DNA of 62,993 nucleotides from an uncultured Collinsella sp. Its GTDB lineage: Bacteria > Actinomycetota > Coriobacteriia > Coriobacteriales > Coriobacteriaceae. Of this stretch, positions 50,301 to 58,319 are shown one piece after another. Where the stretch lies: the NCBI GenBank assembly GCA_902490405.1, contig CABUDS010000011.1, positions 1-62,993 of the forward strand, given 5' to 3'. How positions within the stretch are numbered: the stretch's first letter is position 1; the number at the start of each line of letters is the position of its first letter. The position numbers and the translations under genes are program-made. Under the pieces are notes generated by a model. That model had not been told where the DNA came from. It saw only the letters and a program-made list of their open reading frames with translations, and did not search any database.

Positions 50301-50918
50301 GGCCCTGTGAACCAGGTTGCCATGGAGGAGTACGAGCAGCTCAAGCGCCGCGCCGATTACATCGAGGGGCAGCTGGCCGATCTGGAGAGCGCGCGCAAGG
50401 CGCTCACCAAGATTACCGTGGCCATCGACCGTAAGATGCGTAAAGCCTTCTTGGTGACCTTCGAGAAGGTCGATGCGAACTTCCGTGAGATCTTTGCCAT
50501 GCTGTTCCCGGGTGGTCAGGCGCATCTGGAGATGACCGATCCCGAGCATCCTGCCGAGACGGGCATTGAGGTTGTGGCGCAGCCGCGCGGCAAGCGCATC
50601 ACCAAGATGATGCTCATGTCGGGTGGCGAGAAGAGTCTGACGGCGCTCGCCCTGCTCTTTGCCGTGTACCGCACGCGCACGGTGCCGTTCTATGTGCTGG
50701 ACGAGGTCGAGGCGGCGCTTGATGACGCCAACCTGTCCAAGCTCATCGGAGCCCTCGATGTGCTGCGTTCCGATACACAGCTCTTGGTCATTTCGCATCA
50801 GCGCCGTACTATGGAGGACGCTGACGTTCTCTATGGCGTCTCGATGCAAGCCGACGGCGTCAGCCGCGTCGTCTCGCAAAAACTCGATCGCGAAACCGGA
50901 AAGGTCGTGAATGCATAA
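47382..50918 (+). CDS. smc: Chromosome partition protein SMC
   Basis: 1178 residues from a GTG. Structural maintenance of chromosomes ATPase, which dimerises and condenses DNA. Head motifs: Walker A in IVGPNGSGKSNISD, the signature LMSGGEKSLTAL near the C-terminus and Walker B in PFYVLDEVEAALDD. Two long coiled-coil arms (about 170-490 and 640-950) flank a hinge of about 150 residues (around LVSCLVGVLGDDVSGRLGD). No ScpA or ScpB gene is nearby in this window. The stop overlaps the ftsY ATG. Confidence 0.97.
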   Translation: MYLKSLTLKGFKSFADRAHMTFEPGLTVIVGPNGSGKSNISDSILWVLGEQSAKQLRGQAMEDVIFSGSSARKPVGVAEVTLVLDNSDHMLPVDFDEVAITRRMYRSGESEYLINSSPCRLMDIQDILHDSGLGKDTHSIISQGKLDAILQSRPEERRALIEEAAGISKHKRRKERALKKIKSMDEHLTRARDINKEIARQLRPLERQVDRARKYKELSSRANELTQMLAVDELRSLQSQWNDLESRSKEGAAELELAQYRLGEKERELEKLQVMLEEKGLFVGDLGEQRRHMQDVVGRINSDMRLLEEKGHNMVSRLSDMRGQISSSEHQRRRVVEELEDARAQLEEVTGAHMQAQEDVDAAGPAAAELHERRVTLDNQISQLTREQRDVQRVADNAALELAKVKDSLSNAEVEDNMYASRLEQIDDQLEEVTASLESRRDRAEELEGALDQARQAQIDAREATEVARAALKDLRARESEARNKLSEVRSELASQKKLDARMADSSPLVSCLVGVLGDDVSGRLGDVLEAPRELEGLVEQLLAGDIDALLFDDTSALERAGRAALDQKKASGEALLVARGASASAAAKGAAGSRLVDRLSVRSGYGPVVEALLGGYYVVDDLAAALAAPVVDGVTYVTPDGARVSCGGLVRVGLDAGEASGALERKRRIRELEGLEPDLAAVFEHVSDQVVEANAAVEEARAAEGDAAGEIARLEGERRSLLSEIGRLEQSANNAEVERVRISKRREQAAEAVRAARPRVDELTRSRDEARAQAGDLGLQIAEANDELDRVRRDDSEAADKLADAKVRLAQTSERLRSLKGRVPDLEHRLEGIDRRIRGTRQASRSLELLRLRVDPMHERYSALLDRASDWAARLRDQASLEEADSASLKKTIEDAKAEVSRAKERVDAATATQNEFKVSRGKLEVQVEAAIKAITADGTTVLEEALMLPAPTDRDAAERELNQLVRQINNLGPVNQVAMEEYEQLKRRADYIEGQLADLESARKALTKITVAIDRKMRKAFLVTFEKVDANFREIFAMLFPGGQAHLEMTDPEHPAETGIEVVAQPRGKRITKMMLMSGGEKSLTALALLFAVYRTRTVPFYVLDEVEAALDDANLSKLIGALDVLRSDTQLLVISHQRRTMEDADVLYGVSMQADGVSRVVSQKLDRETGKVVNA

Positions 50919-51835
50919 TGGGATTCTTTGACGCTCTCTCGCGCGGACTTGAGCGCAGCCGCGAGGCCCTCAACGAGGTCTTCTACTTTGGCGGCGAGGT
51001 CGACGAGGACTTTTGGGAGGACCTAGAGGACACCCTCGTCATGGGTGACATGGGTGCCGAGGTCGCGATCAAGGTGTCCGATGACCTGCGCGATGCCGCG
51101 GCCAAGAAGAACCTCAAGACCGCCCCGCAACTCCGTCGTGCCCTGGCCGAGCAACTCGAGCAACATTTTGTGCCCGCCGAGCGCGATCCGTTCGCCGACA
51201 CGCCGAGCTGCGTGCTGTTTGTGGGCATTAATGGTGCCGGCAAGACTACGACGGTCGGCAAGATCGCGAGCGCCATGGCTTCCCGCGGCAAGAATGTCGT
51301 GATCGGTTCGGCCGATACCTTCCGTGCCGCCGCCATCGAGCAGCTCGATGTGTGGGGTCAGCGCGCCGGTGTTCCCGTCATCAAGCGCGACCGCGGCTCC
51401 GACCCGGCGAGCGTTTGTTACGACGTGCTCGACGAGGCCGACAGGCGCGGCAGCGACCTGGTGCTTATCGACACCGCCGGTCGTCTGCATACGAGCCCCG
51501 AGCTCATGCGCGAGCTCGCCAAGGTGGTCAACGTGACGCGTAAGCGCGCCGCCAATATGGCCGCCGGCCCCATGCCGGTTTCGGTCGTGCTTGTGATCGA
51601 TGCCGCCACTGGTCAGAACGGTCTGAACCAGGCGCTCGAGTTTAACGAGGCGCTGGGCCTGGACGGTATTATCATGACTAAGCTCGACGGCACGGCTAAG
51701 GGCGGTATCGCCATGGCCGTGGCCGAGAAGCTCAAGCTCCCGATCCTGCGCATCGGCGTGGGCGAGCAGGTCGATGACCTGCAGGAGTTTAACGCCAAAG
51801 ATTTCTGCCGCGCCCTGGTGGGCGAGTCCAATTAA
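50918..51835 (+). CDS. ftsY: Signal recognition particle receptor FtsY
   Basis: 305 residues, ATG overlapping the smc stop. A short form without the long acidic A domain of enteric FtsY: it starts with GFFDALSRGLERSREALNEV, then N domain helices and the G domain with GINGAGKTTTVGKIA (G1), DTFRAAAIEQL (G2/I-box), IDTAGRLHTSPELM (G3), TKLDGTAKGG (G4) and GVGEQVDDLQEF (G5). It receives Ffh-ribosome complexes at the membrane. Ten bases separate it from ffh. Confidence 0.97.
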   Translation: MGFFDALSRGLERSREALNEVFYFGGEVDEDFWEDLEDTLVMGDMGAEVAIKVSDDLRDAAAKKNLKTAPQLRRALAEQLEQHFVPAERDPFADTPSCVLFVGINGAGKTTTVGKIASAMASRGKNVVIGSADTFRAAAIEQLDVWGQRAGVPVIKRDRGSDPASVCYDVLDEADRRGSDLVLIDTAGRLHTSPELMRELAKVVNVTRKRAANMAAGPMPVSVVLVIDAATGQNGLNQALEFNEALGLDGIIMTKLDGTAKGGIAMAVAEKLKLPILRIGVGEQVDDLQEFNAKDFCRALVGESN

Positions 51836-51845
51836 GGAGTGACTA

Positions 51846-53321
51846 GTGTTTGATTCTCTGAGCGATCGCCTCAACGACACATTTGACCGCCTGCGCGGCA
51901 AGGGTAAGCTGACCGAGGCCGATATCACCTCGGCCATGCGCGACATTCGCATGGCGCTGCTCGAGGCCGACGTTAACTTTAAGGTCGTTAAGGAGTTCGT
52001 TGCTAAGACCAAGGAGCGCTGCATGACCGCCGAGGTCATGGAGTCGCTGTCGCCGGCGCAAAACGTCGTCAAGATTGTGCTCGACGAGCTCACCGAGATG
52101 CTCGGCTCCACCGAGAGCAAGCTCGTTTTTAGTAACCGCATTCCTAATGTCATCATGCTCGTGGGCCTGCAGGGCTCCGGTAAGACCACGGCTGCCGTAA
52201 AGCTTGCCTACCTGCTCAAGAAGCAGGGCCGCTCGCCGCTGCTCGCCGCGTGCGACGTCTACCGTCCTGCTGCTGCCGATCAGCTTGCCACGCTCGGTGG
52301 CGAGATCGGCGTGCCGGTCTTCCGCGGCGACGGTGCGCACCCGGTCGACATCGCCAAGGGCGCCATCCAGGAGGCCGTCGACCACCTTCGTGACGTGGTG
52401 ATCGTCGATACCGCCGGTCGTCTTCAGATCGACGAGCAGATGATGCAGGAGGCCGTCGACATCAAGAAGGCCGTCAAGCCCGATCAGGTGCTGATGGTCG
52501 TCGATGCCATGACCGGCCAGGATATCGTCAACGTCGTCTCGACCTTCGCCGAGCGCACTGACTTTGACGGCGTGATCATCTCCAAGCTCGACGGTGACGC
52601 CCGTGGCGGCGGCGCACTTTCGGTGCGTCAGGTGACCGGCAAGCCCATCAAGTTTGTGAGCATGGGCGAGAAGCCCGACTCGCTGGAGCCGTTTTACCCG
52701 GACCGCATGGCCAAGCGCATCTTGGGCATGGGCGACGTCGTCGGCATCATCGAGAAGGCCCAGGAGGCGGCTGACGCTGAGCAGCTCGAGGCTGCCGAGC
52801 GTATGCTGCGCGAGGGCTTTACCATGAACGACATGCTCGACCAGATGAAGGCTGTCAAGAAGATGGGCGGCATGAAGGGCATCCTGGGTATGCTCCCCGG
52901 CGGCCAGCGCGCGCTCAACCAGATGGGCGGCAACCTGGACGAGGGCATCTTCGACAAGAACGAGGCCATCATCATGTCGATGACCAAGGAGGAGCGCCTG
53001 CGTCCCTCCATCATCAACGGTCAGCGCCGTGCCCGCATTGCCAAGGGTGCCGGTGTGACCCCCACCGAGGTCAACAGCCTTATGAAGCAGTGGGGCGAGA
53101 TGAACAAGATGATGGGCCGCATGCGCACGATGGCCAATCAGGCGCAGGCCGGCGGCAAGAAGGGCAAAAAGGGTAAGAAGGGCAAGAAGATGCGCATGCC
53201 CAATATTCCCGGTCTGGATGCCATGGGTCTGGGCGGCATGGGCGGCCTGGGTACGGGCGGCCCCAAGTCCGATATGGAGCTGCTGCGCCAGATGGAAGCG
53301 CAGATGCGCAATAAGAAATAG
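51846..53321 (+). CDS. ffh: Signal recognition particle protein Ffh
   Basis: 491 residues from a GTG. The NG domain contains LVGLQGSGKTTAAVKLA, ACDVYRPAAADQL, IVDTAGRLQIDEQM, SKLDGDARGGGALSV and SMGEKPDSLEPF. The Met-rich M domain (from about residue 320, with MKKMG-like repeats and the RIAKGAGV signal-peptide groove) binds 4.5S RNA and signal sequences; the C-terminal tail is Gly/Met-rich and ends in a basic stretch. Delivers membrane and secreted proteins, with FtsY, to the translocon. Followed by a bidirectional terminator. Confidence 0.97.
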   Translation: MFDSLSDRLNDTFDRLRGKGKLTEADITSAMRDIRMALLEADVNFKVVKEFVAKTKERCMTAEVMESLSPAQNVVKIVLDELTEMLGSTESKLVFSNRIPNVIMLVGLQGSGKTTAAVKLAYLLKKQGRSPLLAACDVYRPAAADQLATLGGEIGVPVFRGDGAHPVDIAKGAIQEAVDHLRDVVIVDTAGRLQIDEQMMQEAVDIKKAVKPDQVLMVVDAMTGQDIVNVVSTFAERTDFDGVIISKLDGDARGGGALSVRQVTGKPIKFVSMGEKPDSLEPFYPDRMAKRILGMGDVVGIIEKAQEAADAEQLEAAERMLREGFTMNDMLDQMKAVKKMGGMKGILGMLPGGQRALNQMGGNLDEGIFDKNEAIIMSMTKEERLRPSIINGQRRARIAKGAGVTPTEVNSLMKQWGEMNKMMGRMRTMANQAQAGGKKGKKGKKGKKMRMPNIPGLDAMGLGGMGGLGTGGPKSDMELLRQMEAQMRNKK

Positions 53322-53346
53322 GGCTGTAATTCCAGCTTGATATGGC

Positions 53347-53378
53347 AAAGGCCACTCGGAAGCTACCGGGTGGCCTTT
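53347..53378. terminator. Bidirectional terminator between ffh and the DUF134 gene
   Basis: AAAGGCCAC-T-CGG pairs with CCG-G-GTGGCCTTT around AAGCTA; A/T runs on both sides fit termination from both convergent genes. Confidence 0.85.
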
Positions 53379-53441
53379 GTTGTTGGCTTTGATAGTTGGG
53401 CTGCGTTCAGCGTCGCGCCCCGAGCTCGCGGTGCCGTGCCG

Positions 53442-54197
53442 TTAGTGGCAGCCGCAGCCCTCGTGCTCGTGATGGCCGTGGCAGCTGCAGGACTCGCCAT
53501 GTTCGTGGGCGTGGTCGTGGCCGTGGCCATGGCAGTCGCAGGTGGCCTCGCCGGTCTGCGCGAGCGTGCCGGCAATGAGGGCCTCGACGCAAGCGTCGCA
53601 GCTGCCCTGGGCACCTGCGTATACCGTGATGCCGGCTTGGGCAAGCGCGTTGATAGCGCCGCCGCCGATGCCGCCGCAGATGAGCGTGTCCACGCCGCCG
53701 TTGGCGAGCAGGCCCGCAAGGGCACCGTGGCCGGTGCCGCCGGTGCCCACGACCTGCTCGTTGAGTACCTTGCCGTCCTGAATGTCGTAGATCTTGAACT
53801 GCTCGCTGCGGCCAAAGTGCATAAAGATGTTGCCGTTGTCGTACGTGGTTGCCACCCTCATGGTGTCGATCTCCTTTGCTGGCCATACGGCCGTTGCCGT
53901 GGTAATGGGGGAGTACGCGATATTGCCGCCTTCGATGATGAGCGCCCGACCATTGACCAACGCGTTTGCCACCTTGCGATGCGCGCGGCTGCAAATAGCC
54001 GCCACCGTGGCGCGCGCGATACCCATCTGCTTTGCGACTGCCTCTTGGTTAAGGCCTTCCAGGTCGCACAGGCGCAGCGCCTCGAGTTCGTCGACCGTCA
54101 TGTCGATGGCGTCTCCGCTGGCTAGGCCGTCAGGGGTAAAGCCGCGGTATTCGGGGATGATCCCGACGCGGCGCAGTTTCTCGCGTCTTCCTGCCAT
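53442..54197 (-). CDS. DUF134 DNA-binding domain fused to a NifB/NifX-like metal-cofactor domain
   Basis: 251 residues on the minus strand; ATG after AAGGAG. Residues 1-90 are the DUF134 helix-turn-helix (VDELEALRLCDLEGLNQEAV, then MGIARATVAAICSRAHRK). Residues ~110-215 are the dinitrogenase iron-molybdenum cofactor fold (GNIFMHFGRSEQFKIYDIQD, GGIGGGAINALAQAGI). The tail is very rich in His and Cys (CDCHGHGHDHAHEHGESC and more), so it probably binds metal ions. It may sense metal and regulate its own gene; palindromic sites lie in its promoter region. Convergent to ffh, divergent from thyA. Confidence 0.88.
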   Translation of the reverse strand: MAGRREKLRRVGIIPEYRGFTPDGLASGDAIDMTVDELEALRLCDLEGLNQEAVAKQMGIARATVAAICSRAHRKVANALVNGRALIIEGGNIAYSPITTATAVWPAKEIDTMRVATTYDNGNIFMHFGRSEQFKIYDIQDGKVLNEQVVGTGGTGHGALAGLLANGGVDTLICGGIGGGAINALAQAGITVYAGAQGSCDACVEALIAGTLAQTGEATCDCHGHGHDHAHEHGESCSCHGHHEHEGCGCH

Positions 54198-54211
54198 ACG
54201 TGCTCCTTATC

Positions 54212-54293
54212 TGACATATGTCAATAATAGAATAGCGAACGCGCAGATTTACGCAAGGAATTTCTGGCATATGCCAGAAAATGAAGGCATATG
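54212..54293. promoter_or_regulatory. Palindromic CATATG operator sites between the DUF134 and thyA genes
   Basis: Three sites share CATATG: TGACATATGTCA (54212-54223, perfect 12-bp palindrome), TTCTGGCATATGCCAGAA (54262-54279, perfect 18-bp palindrome) and GGCATATG (54286-54293). The first covers the DUF134 leader. They look like operators for the DUF134 protein, which starts at 54197. Confidence 0.6.
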
Positions 54294-54363
54294 TTTGGGC
54301 TGTGGGGCTGCATGTGCCTGGGATACAATGAATCTCGCTTTTAGGCGACTGACAGGAGGGTCA

Positions 54364-55212
54364 ATGAGCAAAGCTGATCAACAGTTTGTAACCATGTGCC
54401 GCGATATTCTGGACCATGGCACCACCACCGAGGGCCAAAAGGTCCGTCCGGTGTGGGAGGACGGCACCCCTGCCTATACCATTAAAATCTTTGGTGTCAC
54501 GGCACGCTACGACCTGCGCGAGGAGTTTCCGGCGCTTACCCTGCGTCGTACGGCCCTCAAATCTGCCATGGATGAGATCCTATGGATCTATCAAAAGAAG
54601 TCCAATAACGTGCATGACCTCAACAGCCATATTTGGGATGAGTGGGCCGACGAGACCGGTTCCATCGGCAAGGCCTACGGGTATCAGATTGGGCAGAAGA
54701 GCCATTATGCCGAGGGCGATTTCGACCAGATGGACCGCGTTCTGTACGACCTTAAGAACACGCCGTACAGCCGCCGCATTATGACGAATACCTATGTGTT
54801 TAGCGACCTGTCCGAGATGCACCTGTATCCGTGCGCCTACAGCGTGACGTATAACGTGACGCAGCGCCCGCAGGATGACAAACCGACGCTCAACATGATT
54901 CTCAACCAGCGCAGCCAGGACATTTTGGCCGCGAACAACTGGAATGTGTGCCAGTACGCCATCTTGCTGATGATGGTCGCGCAATCGGTCGATATGATTC
55001 CCGGCGAGCTGCTGCATGTGATCGCCGATGCCCACATTTACGACCGTCATGTCGATATCGTCCGCGAGCTTATCGAGCGTCCGCAGTTTGCCGCGCCCAA
55101 GGTAACGCTTAACCCCGATGTACATGACTTCTATGCGTTTACGACCGATGATCTGATCGTCGAGGGCTATGAGCACGGCCCGCAGGTCAAGAACATCCCC
55201 ATTGCGGTGTAG
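54364..55212 (+). CDS. thyA: Thymidylate synthase (phage phi3T/B. subtilis ThyA type)
   Basis: 282 residues from the ATG at 54364, which follows AGGAGGG; the open frame extends far upstream, but no ribosome site supports it. Converts dUMP to dTMP with methylene-tetrahydrofolate. It follows the Bacillus subtilis ThyA/phage phi3T branch rather than the enteric branch: TAYTIKIFG-like start, LWIYQKKSNNVHDLNSHIWD, the catalytic Cys in LYPCAYSVTYNV, LNQRSQDILAANNWNVCQYA for dUMP and DAHIYDRHVDIVRELI. The dihydrofolate reductase gene follows immediately, recycling its folate. Confidence 0.95.
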   Translation: MSKADQQFVTMCRDILDHGTTTEGQKVRPVWEDGTPAYTIKIFGVTARYDLREEFPALTLRRTALKSAMDEILWIYQKKSNNVHDLNSHIWDEWADETGSIGKAYGYQIGQKSHYAEGDFDQMDRVLYDLKNTPYSRRIMTNTYVFSDLSEMHLYPCAYSVTYNVTQRPQDDKPTLNMILNQRSQDILAANNWNVCQYAILLMMVAQSVDMIPGELLHVIADAHIYDRHVDIVRELIERPQFAAPKVTLNPDVHDFYAFTTDDLIVEGYEHGPQVKNIPIAV

Positions 55213-55221
55213 GTGACGCGC

Positions 55222-55740
55222 ATGACGTGTAAGCTTTCCGCCATTGTCGCCGTGTGTGACGATTGGGGCATTGGGTGCGAGGGTGACATGGTCGTGTCTA
55301 ATCGCGCCGACATGCGTCATTTTGTGGCGCGCACCAAAGGCTGCCCGGTCATTATGGGACGCAAGACGCTGCTGAGTTTTCCCGGCGGGCGTCCGCTCAA
55401 GAACCGTCGTAATATCGTGCTCACGCGCGATGAGGACTTTGCTGCCGAGGGCGTCGACGTGGTGCATAACGTCGACGAAGCGCTCACCGCGGTAGCCGAT
55501 GAGCCCGTTGCGTGGGTGATCGGTGGCGGCGAGGTGTATCGGCAGTTTTTGCCGTATTGCGCCGAGGCCGAGGTTACGCATAACCATTGCGTGCATGACG
55601 TGGATACGTATTTTCCCGATCTGGATGCCGATCCCGCGTGGGAGATTGCGCGGCGTGGCGGTGTTGCCACGATTGCCTCGGGCGAGGGCGACGAGGGTGT
55701 CGATTATGAGTTCGTAACGTATCGTCGCGTTGAGGCGTAA
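55222..55740 (+). CDS. folA: Dihydrofolate reductase
   Basis: About 172 residues from the ATG at 55222; the GTG at 55213 overlaps the end of thyA. NADPH-dependent reduction of dihydrofolate, closing the cycle with ThyA. Motifs: LSAIVAVCDDWGIGCEGDM, VIMGRKTLLSFPGGRPLKNR with the GRKT cofactor loop, IVLTRDEDF and WVIGGGEVYRQFLPYC. Last residues contain the usual YEFVTYRR strand. Ends near an 8-bp hairpin. Confidence 0.95.
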   Translation: MTCKLSAIVAVCDDWGIGCEGDMVVSNRADMRHFVARTKGCPVIMGRKTLLSFPGGRPLKNRRNIVLTRDEDFAAEGVDVVHNVDEALTAVADEPVAWVIGGGEVYRQFLPYCAEAEVTHNHCVHDVDTYFPDLDADPAWEIARRGGVATIASGEGDEGVDYEFVTYRRVEA

Positions 55741-55784
55741 ATCGTCCGGCGTGAACGGTATCATCGGATTGTTTGAATGCATGG

Positions 55785-55810
55785 GGCGGCGCTTAGCGTC
55801 GCCTCGTTTG
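55785..55810 (+). terminator. Possible terminator after folA
   Basis: GGCGGCGC pairs with GCGTCGCC (one G-U) around TTA, then TCGTTTGG. Weak T content. Confidence 0.45.
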
Positions 55811-55849
55811 GTATAGATGCGCTGTAAAGAAAGGTGCGGGCTGGCTGCT

Positions 55850-56764
55850 ATGACTGATGCCGTTGAGGTGCTGCGAATCGATTCGCTCGAGGACGAGCGG
55901 CTTGATGCCTACGTGCGACTGACCGAGCGTGAGCTGCGCTGCGTGCTGGAGCCGCAGAAGGGCATTTTTATCGCCGAGAGTGCCAAGGTCATCGAACGTG
56001 CGGTTCGCGCCGGATACGAGCCGGCGAGCTTTCTTTTGGGCGAGCGCTGGCTCGACCAGATGATGCCGCTGTTTGAGCGCCTGGCGGTACGCGAGGGCGC
56101 GGGTCCGGTTCCCGTGTTCGTTGCCTCGATGGAGCTTATGGAGCGTCTGACGGGTTTTAACGTGACGCGCGGTGCGCTCGCGGCATTTCGTCGCCCGCGA
56201 CAGATTCCGGTTGATGAGTTCTTGGGCGGCGTCGTCGAGGCGGCGGGGGAGCGCCCGGTGCGCGTGTGCGTGCTCGAGGGCATTGTCGACCATACCAATG
56301 TGGGCGCAATATTCCGCTCGGCGGCTGCGCTGAACGTCGATGGCATTTTGGTCAGTCCTACGTGTTGTGATCCGCTGTATCGTCGTTCGGCCCGCGTGAG
56401 CATGGGCACGGTGTTCCAGGTGCCCTGGACACGCATTGGCAGCGAAGCGCGCGTATGGCCGCATGATGGGCTGGCGGCGCTACACGATGCCGGCTTTTCG
56501 TGTGCCGCTATGGCGTTGACGGATGATTCGGTGTCGCTGGACGATCCCGCGCTCCAGGAGATTGACCGCCTGGCAATCTTTATGGGCACCGAGGGTGCTG
56601 GCTTGGGCGCCAAGACCATTGCAGGCTGCGACCGCGCCGTGCGTATTCCGATGGCGCATGGGGTCGATTCACTCAACGTGGCCGCGGCAAGCGCTGTTGC
56701 CTTTTGGCAGCTGTGCCCGCATGTGAGCAACGAGTACCACTACCAGCCGGGGCTGTATCACTAG
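55850..56764 (+). CDS. SpoU/TrmH-family RNA 2'-O-methyltransferase
   Basis: About 304 residues from an ATG at 55850; an in-frame ATG at 55817 is possible. The N-terminal substrate-binding region (ERELRCVLEPQKGIFIAES) and the knotted SPOUT catalytic core are present: VLEGIVDHTNVGAIFRSAA (motif 1 with the conserved NVG...R), AIFMGTEGAGLG (motif 2) and VRIPMAHGVDSLNVAAASAV (motif 3). It methylates a ribose in rRNA or tRNA; target unknown. Independent of folA by a 110-base gap with a hairpin. Confidence 0.9.
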   Translation: MTDAVEVLRIDSLEDERLDAYVRLTERELRCVLEPQKGIFIAESAKVIERAVRAGYEPASFLLGERWLDQMMPLFERLAVREGAGPVPVFVASMELMERLTGFNVTRGALAAFRRPRQIPVDEFLGGVVEAAGERPVRVCVLEGIVDHTNVGAIFRSAAALNVDGILVSPTCCDPLYRRSARVSMGTVFQVPWTRIGSEARVWPHDGLAALHDAGFSCAAMALTDDSVSLDDPALQEIDRLAIFMGTEGAGLGAKTIAGCDRAVRIPMAHGVDSLNVAAASAVAFWQLCPHVSNEYHYQPGLYH

Positions 56765-56889
56765 GCAGATAGTTAGCACCGGGCTCTGGTTCGGGGCGTT
56801 TCGGCCGACGTCGGTCGGTGCTAAGCTGGTATTGGCTTTGGTCTTAAATTGCCGTTTTGTTGTTTGACGTACGCTGGTGGGGAGGGCGT

Positions 56890-58239
56890 GTGGCTAAGAA
56901 ATCTACGGCTATCGATGTAACGCAGGGTGTCATTTGGCAACAGCTGCTGTCGCTGTGCGTCCCTATCTTCTTTAGCTCGTTTTTTCAGCAGGCTTACACG
57001 CTTATTGGTACGTATATCGTCGGCCAGTTTGGCGGCAAGCTCGCGCTGGGTGGCATTCAAGCCACGATGGTGCTCACCGAGCTCTGCATTGGCTTTTGCG
57101 TTGGCGTTGGCGCTGGCTGCGCGGTCATTACCGGTCAGTATTTTGGTCAGCACGATGATGAGCGATTGAGTCGTTCGGTCCATACGGCCATGACGCTCGC
57201 GCTGGTGGGCGGTATCGTTTTCTCGATTCTTGGCATAGTGTTCGTTGAGCCCATGCTGGTACTTATGAACACGCCGCATGAACTATTGGCCGAGGGCGTG
57301 GCCTATGCTCGTTGCTATTTTGCCGCCATGTTTGCGGCGCTGCTGCTCAATATGGGAACGGCGCTGCTGCGCGCCGTGGGCGACACACGCGGTCCTGCTG
57401 TGATCATTGCTTCCGGCTGCCTTGTTAATGCGGTGCTGGATGTCATCTTCGTTGCCGTGCTTCATATGGAGGCTCTGGGCTGCGGCATCGCGGTGGCGCT
57501 GACCATTTGCTCCAACGCCACGATGATCGTGATTCGTATGATGCACGCTCCGGGTGCGTGGCGGCTTTCACTGTCCAAACTCTGCATTGATCCTGGCATT
57601 TGTAAGAGCATGATCTCGTGTGGTCTGCCGCTTGGCTTTCAGTCTGCTGCGTATTCGATTTCCAACGTTTTGATTCAGGTGTCGGTCAACTCGTTTGGTG
57701 CCGATGTCACCACGGCGTGGGGTCTTTCGGGCCGTTTGGATGGCATTGTCTGGATGGTTACCGAGGCGCTTGGCGTTTCGATCACCACGTTCTCGGCACA
57801 GAACTTTGGCGCGCGCAACTACGAGCGCATGCGCAAGGGCTACCATACGTCGCTTGTGCTGTCGTTTATGCTCATTGGTGGCCTGTCTGCCGTGCTACTG
57901 GTGTTCTCGGGTCCGTTGTCGCGTCTGTTTGTCGACGATGCTTCGATTTCGGCCTACACCACGACGATTCTTCATTTCATCGCGCCGTTCTACGCGATCT
58001 TCTCGATTATCGAAAACGCGTCCGGCTCCATCCGCGGCGCTGGCGTGAGCTTCCAGCCTATGATGCTCACGATTTTTGGCACCGTCGTGCTCAGGGTGAT
58101 CTGGGTGTTTGCGATTATGCCGTTCGATCCGTCGCTTGAGCACCTGCTGCTGGTTTACCCCGTAACCTGGCTCATCACGGCCACGATGTTTACCATCTAC
58201 CACCACAGCGGCAACTGGCTCGGCCGCGCCACCGCCTAA
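56890..58239 (+). CDS. MATE-family efflux transporter
   Basis: About 449 residues from a GTG after GGAGGG. Twelve predicted membrane helices in two related halves, typical of the MATE group: first half VPIFFSSFFQQAYTLIGTYI and GVGAGCAVITGQYFGQ, second half LPLGFQSAAYSISNVLIQVS with the corresponding SFGADVTTAWGLSG. Exports drugs or metabolites in exchange for Na+ or H+. Stands alone. The stop is followed by a hairpin AATGATCCG/CGGATCATT (58238-58272). Confidence 0.93.
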   Translation: MAKKSTAIDVTQGVIWQQLLSLCVPIFFSSFFQQAYTLIGTYIVGQFGGKLALGGIQATMVLTELCIGFCVGVGAGCAVITGQYFGQHDDERLSRSVHTAMTLALVGGIVFSILGIVFVEPMLVLMNTPHELLAEGVAYARCYFAAMFAALLLNMGTALLRAVGDTRGPAVIIASGCLVNAVLDVIFVAVLHMEALGCGIAVALTICSNATMIVIRMMHAPGAWRLSLSKLCIDPGICKSMISCGLPLGFQSAAYSISNVLIQVSVNSFGADVTTAWGLSGRLDGIVWMVTEALGVSITTFSAQNFGARNYERMRKGYHTSLVLSFMLIGGLSAVLLVFSGPLSRLFVDDASISAYTTTILHFIAPFYAIFSIIENASGSIRGAGVSFQPMMLTIFGTVVLRVIWVFAIMPFDPSLEHLLLVYPVTWLITATMFTIYHHSGNWLGRATA

Positions 58240-58272
58240 TGATCCGTTTTCCTCCGTCCCCTTCGGATCATT
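58238..58272 (+). terminator. Hairpin after the MATE gene
   Basis: AATGATCCG pairs perfectly with CGGATCATT around a 17-base loop, then TTAGTATT. Weak T tract, so only a candidate terminator. Confidence 0.5.
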
Positions 58273-58312
58273 TAGTATTCGATGCCTTGGCGGGCTAGGA
58301 GGCCTTCGTCGA
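58272..58312 (+). repeat. Direct repeat, left copy, duplicating the 3' end of cobO
   Basis: Forty of 41 bases match 59349-59389, which is the natural end of cobO (TTAGTATTCGATGCC... in both). The copies lie in the same orientation on either side of the Y1-transposase element and differ at one base, G here and A there. Confidence 0.85.
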
Positions 58313-58319
58313 CTAGTCG

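Noticed and set aside
53794..54363. N-terminal extension of thyA by 190 codons
   Set aside because: It runs antisense through the DUF134 gene and its promoter; AGGAGGG directly before 54364 fixes the start.
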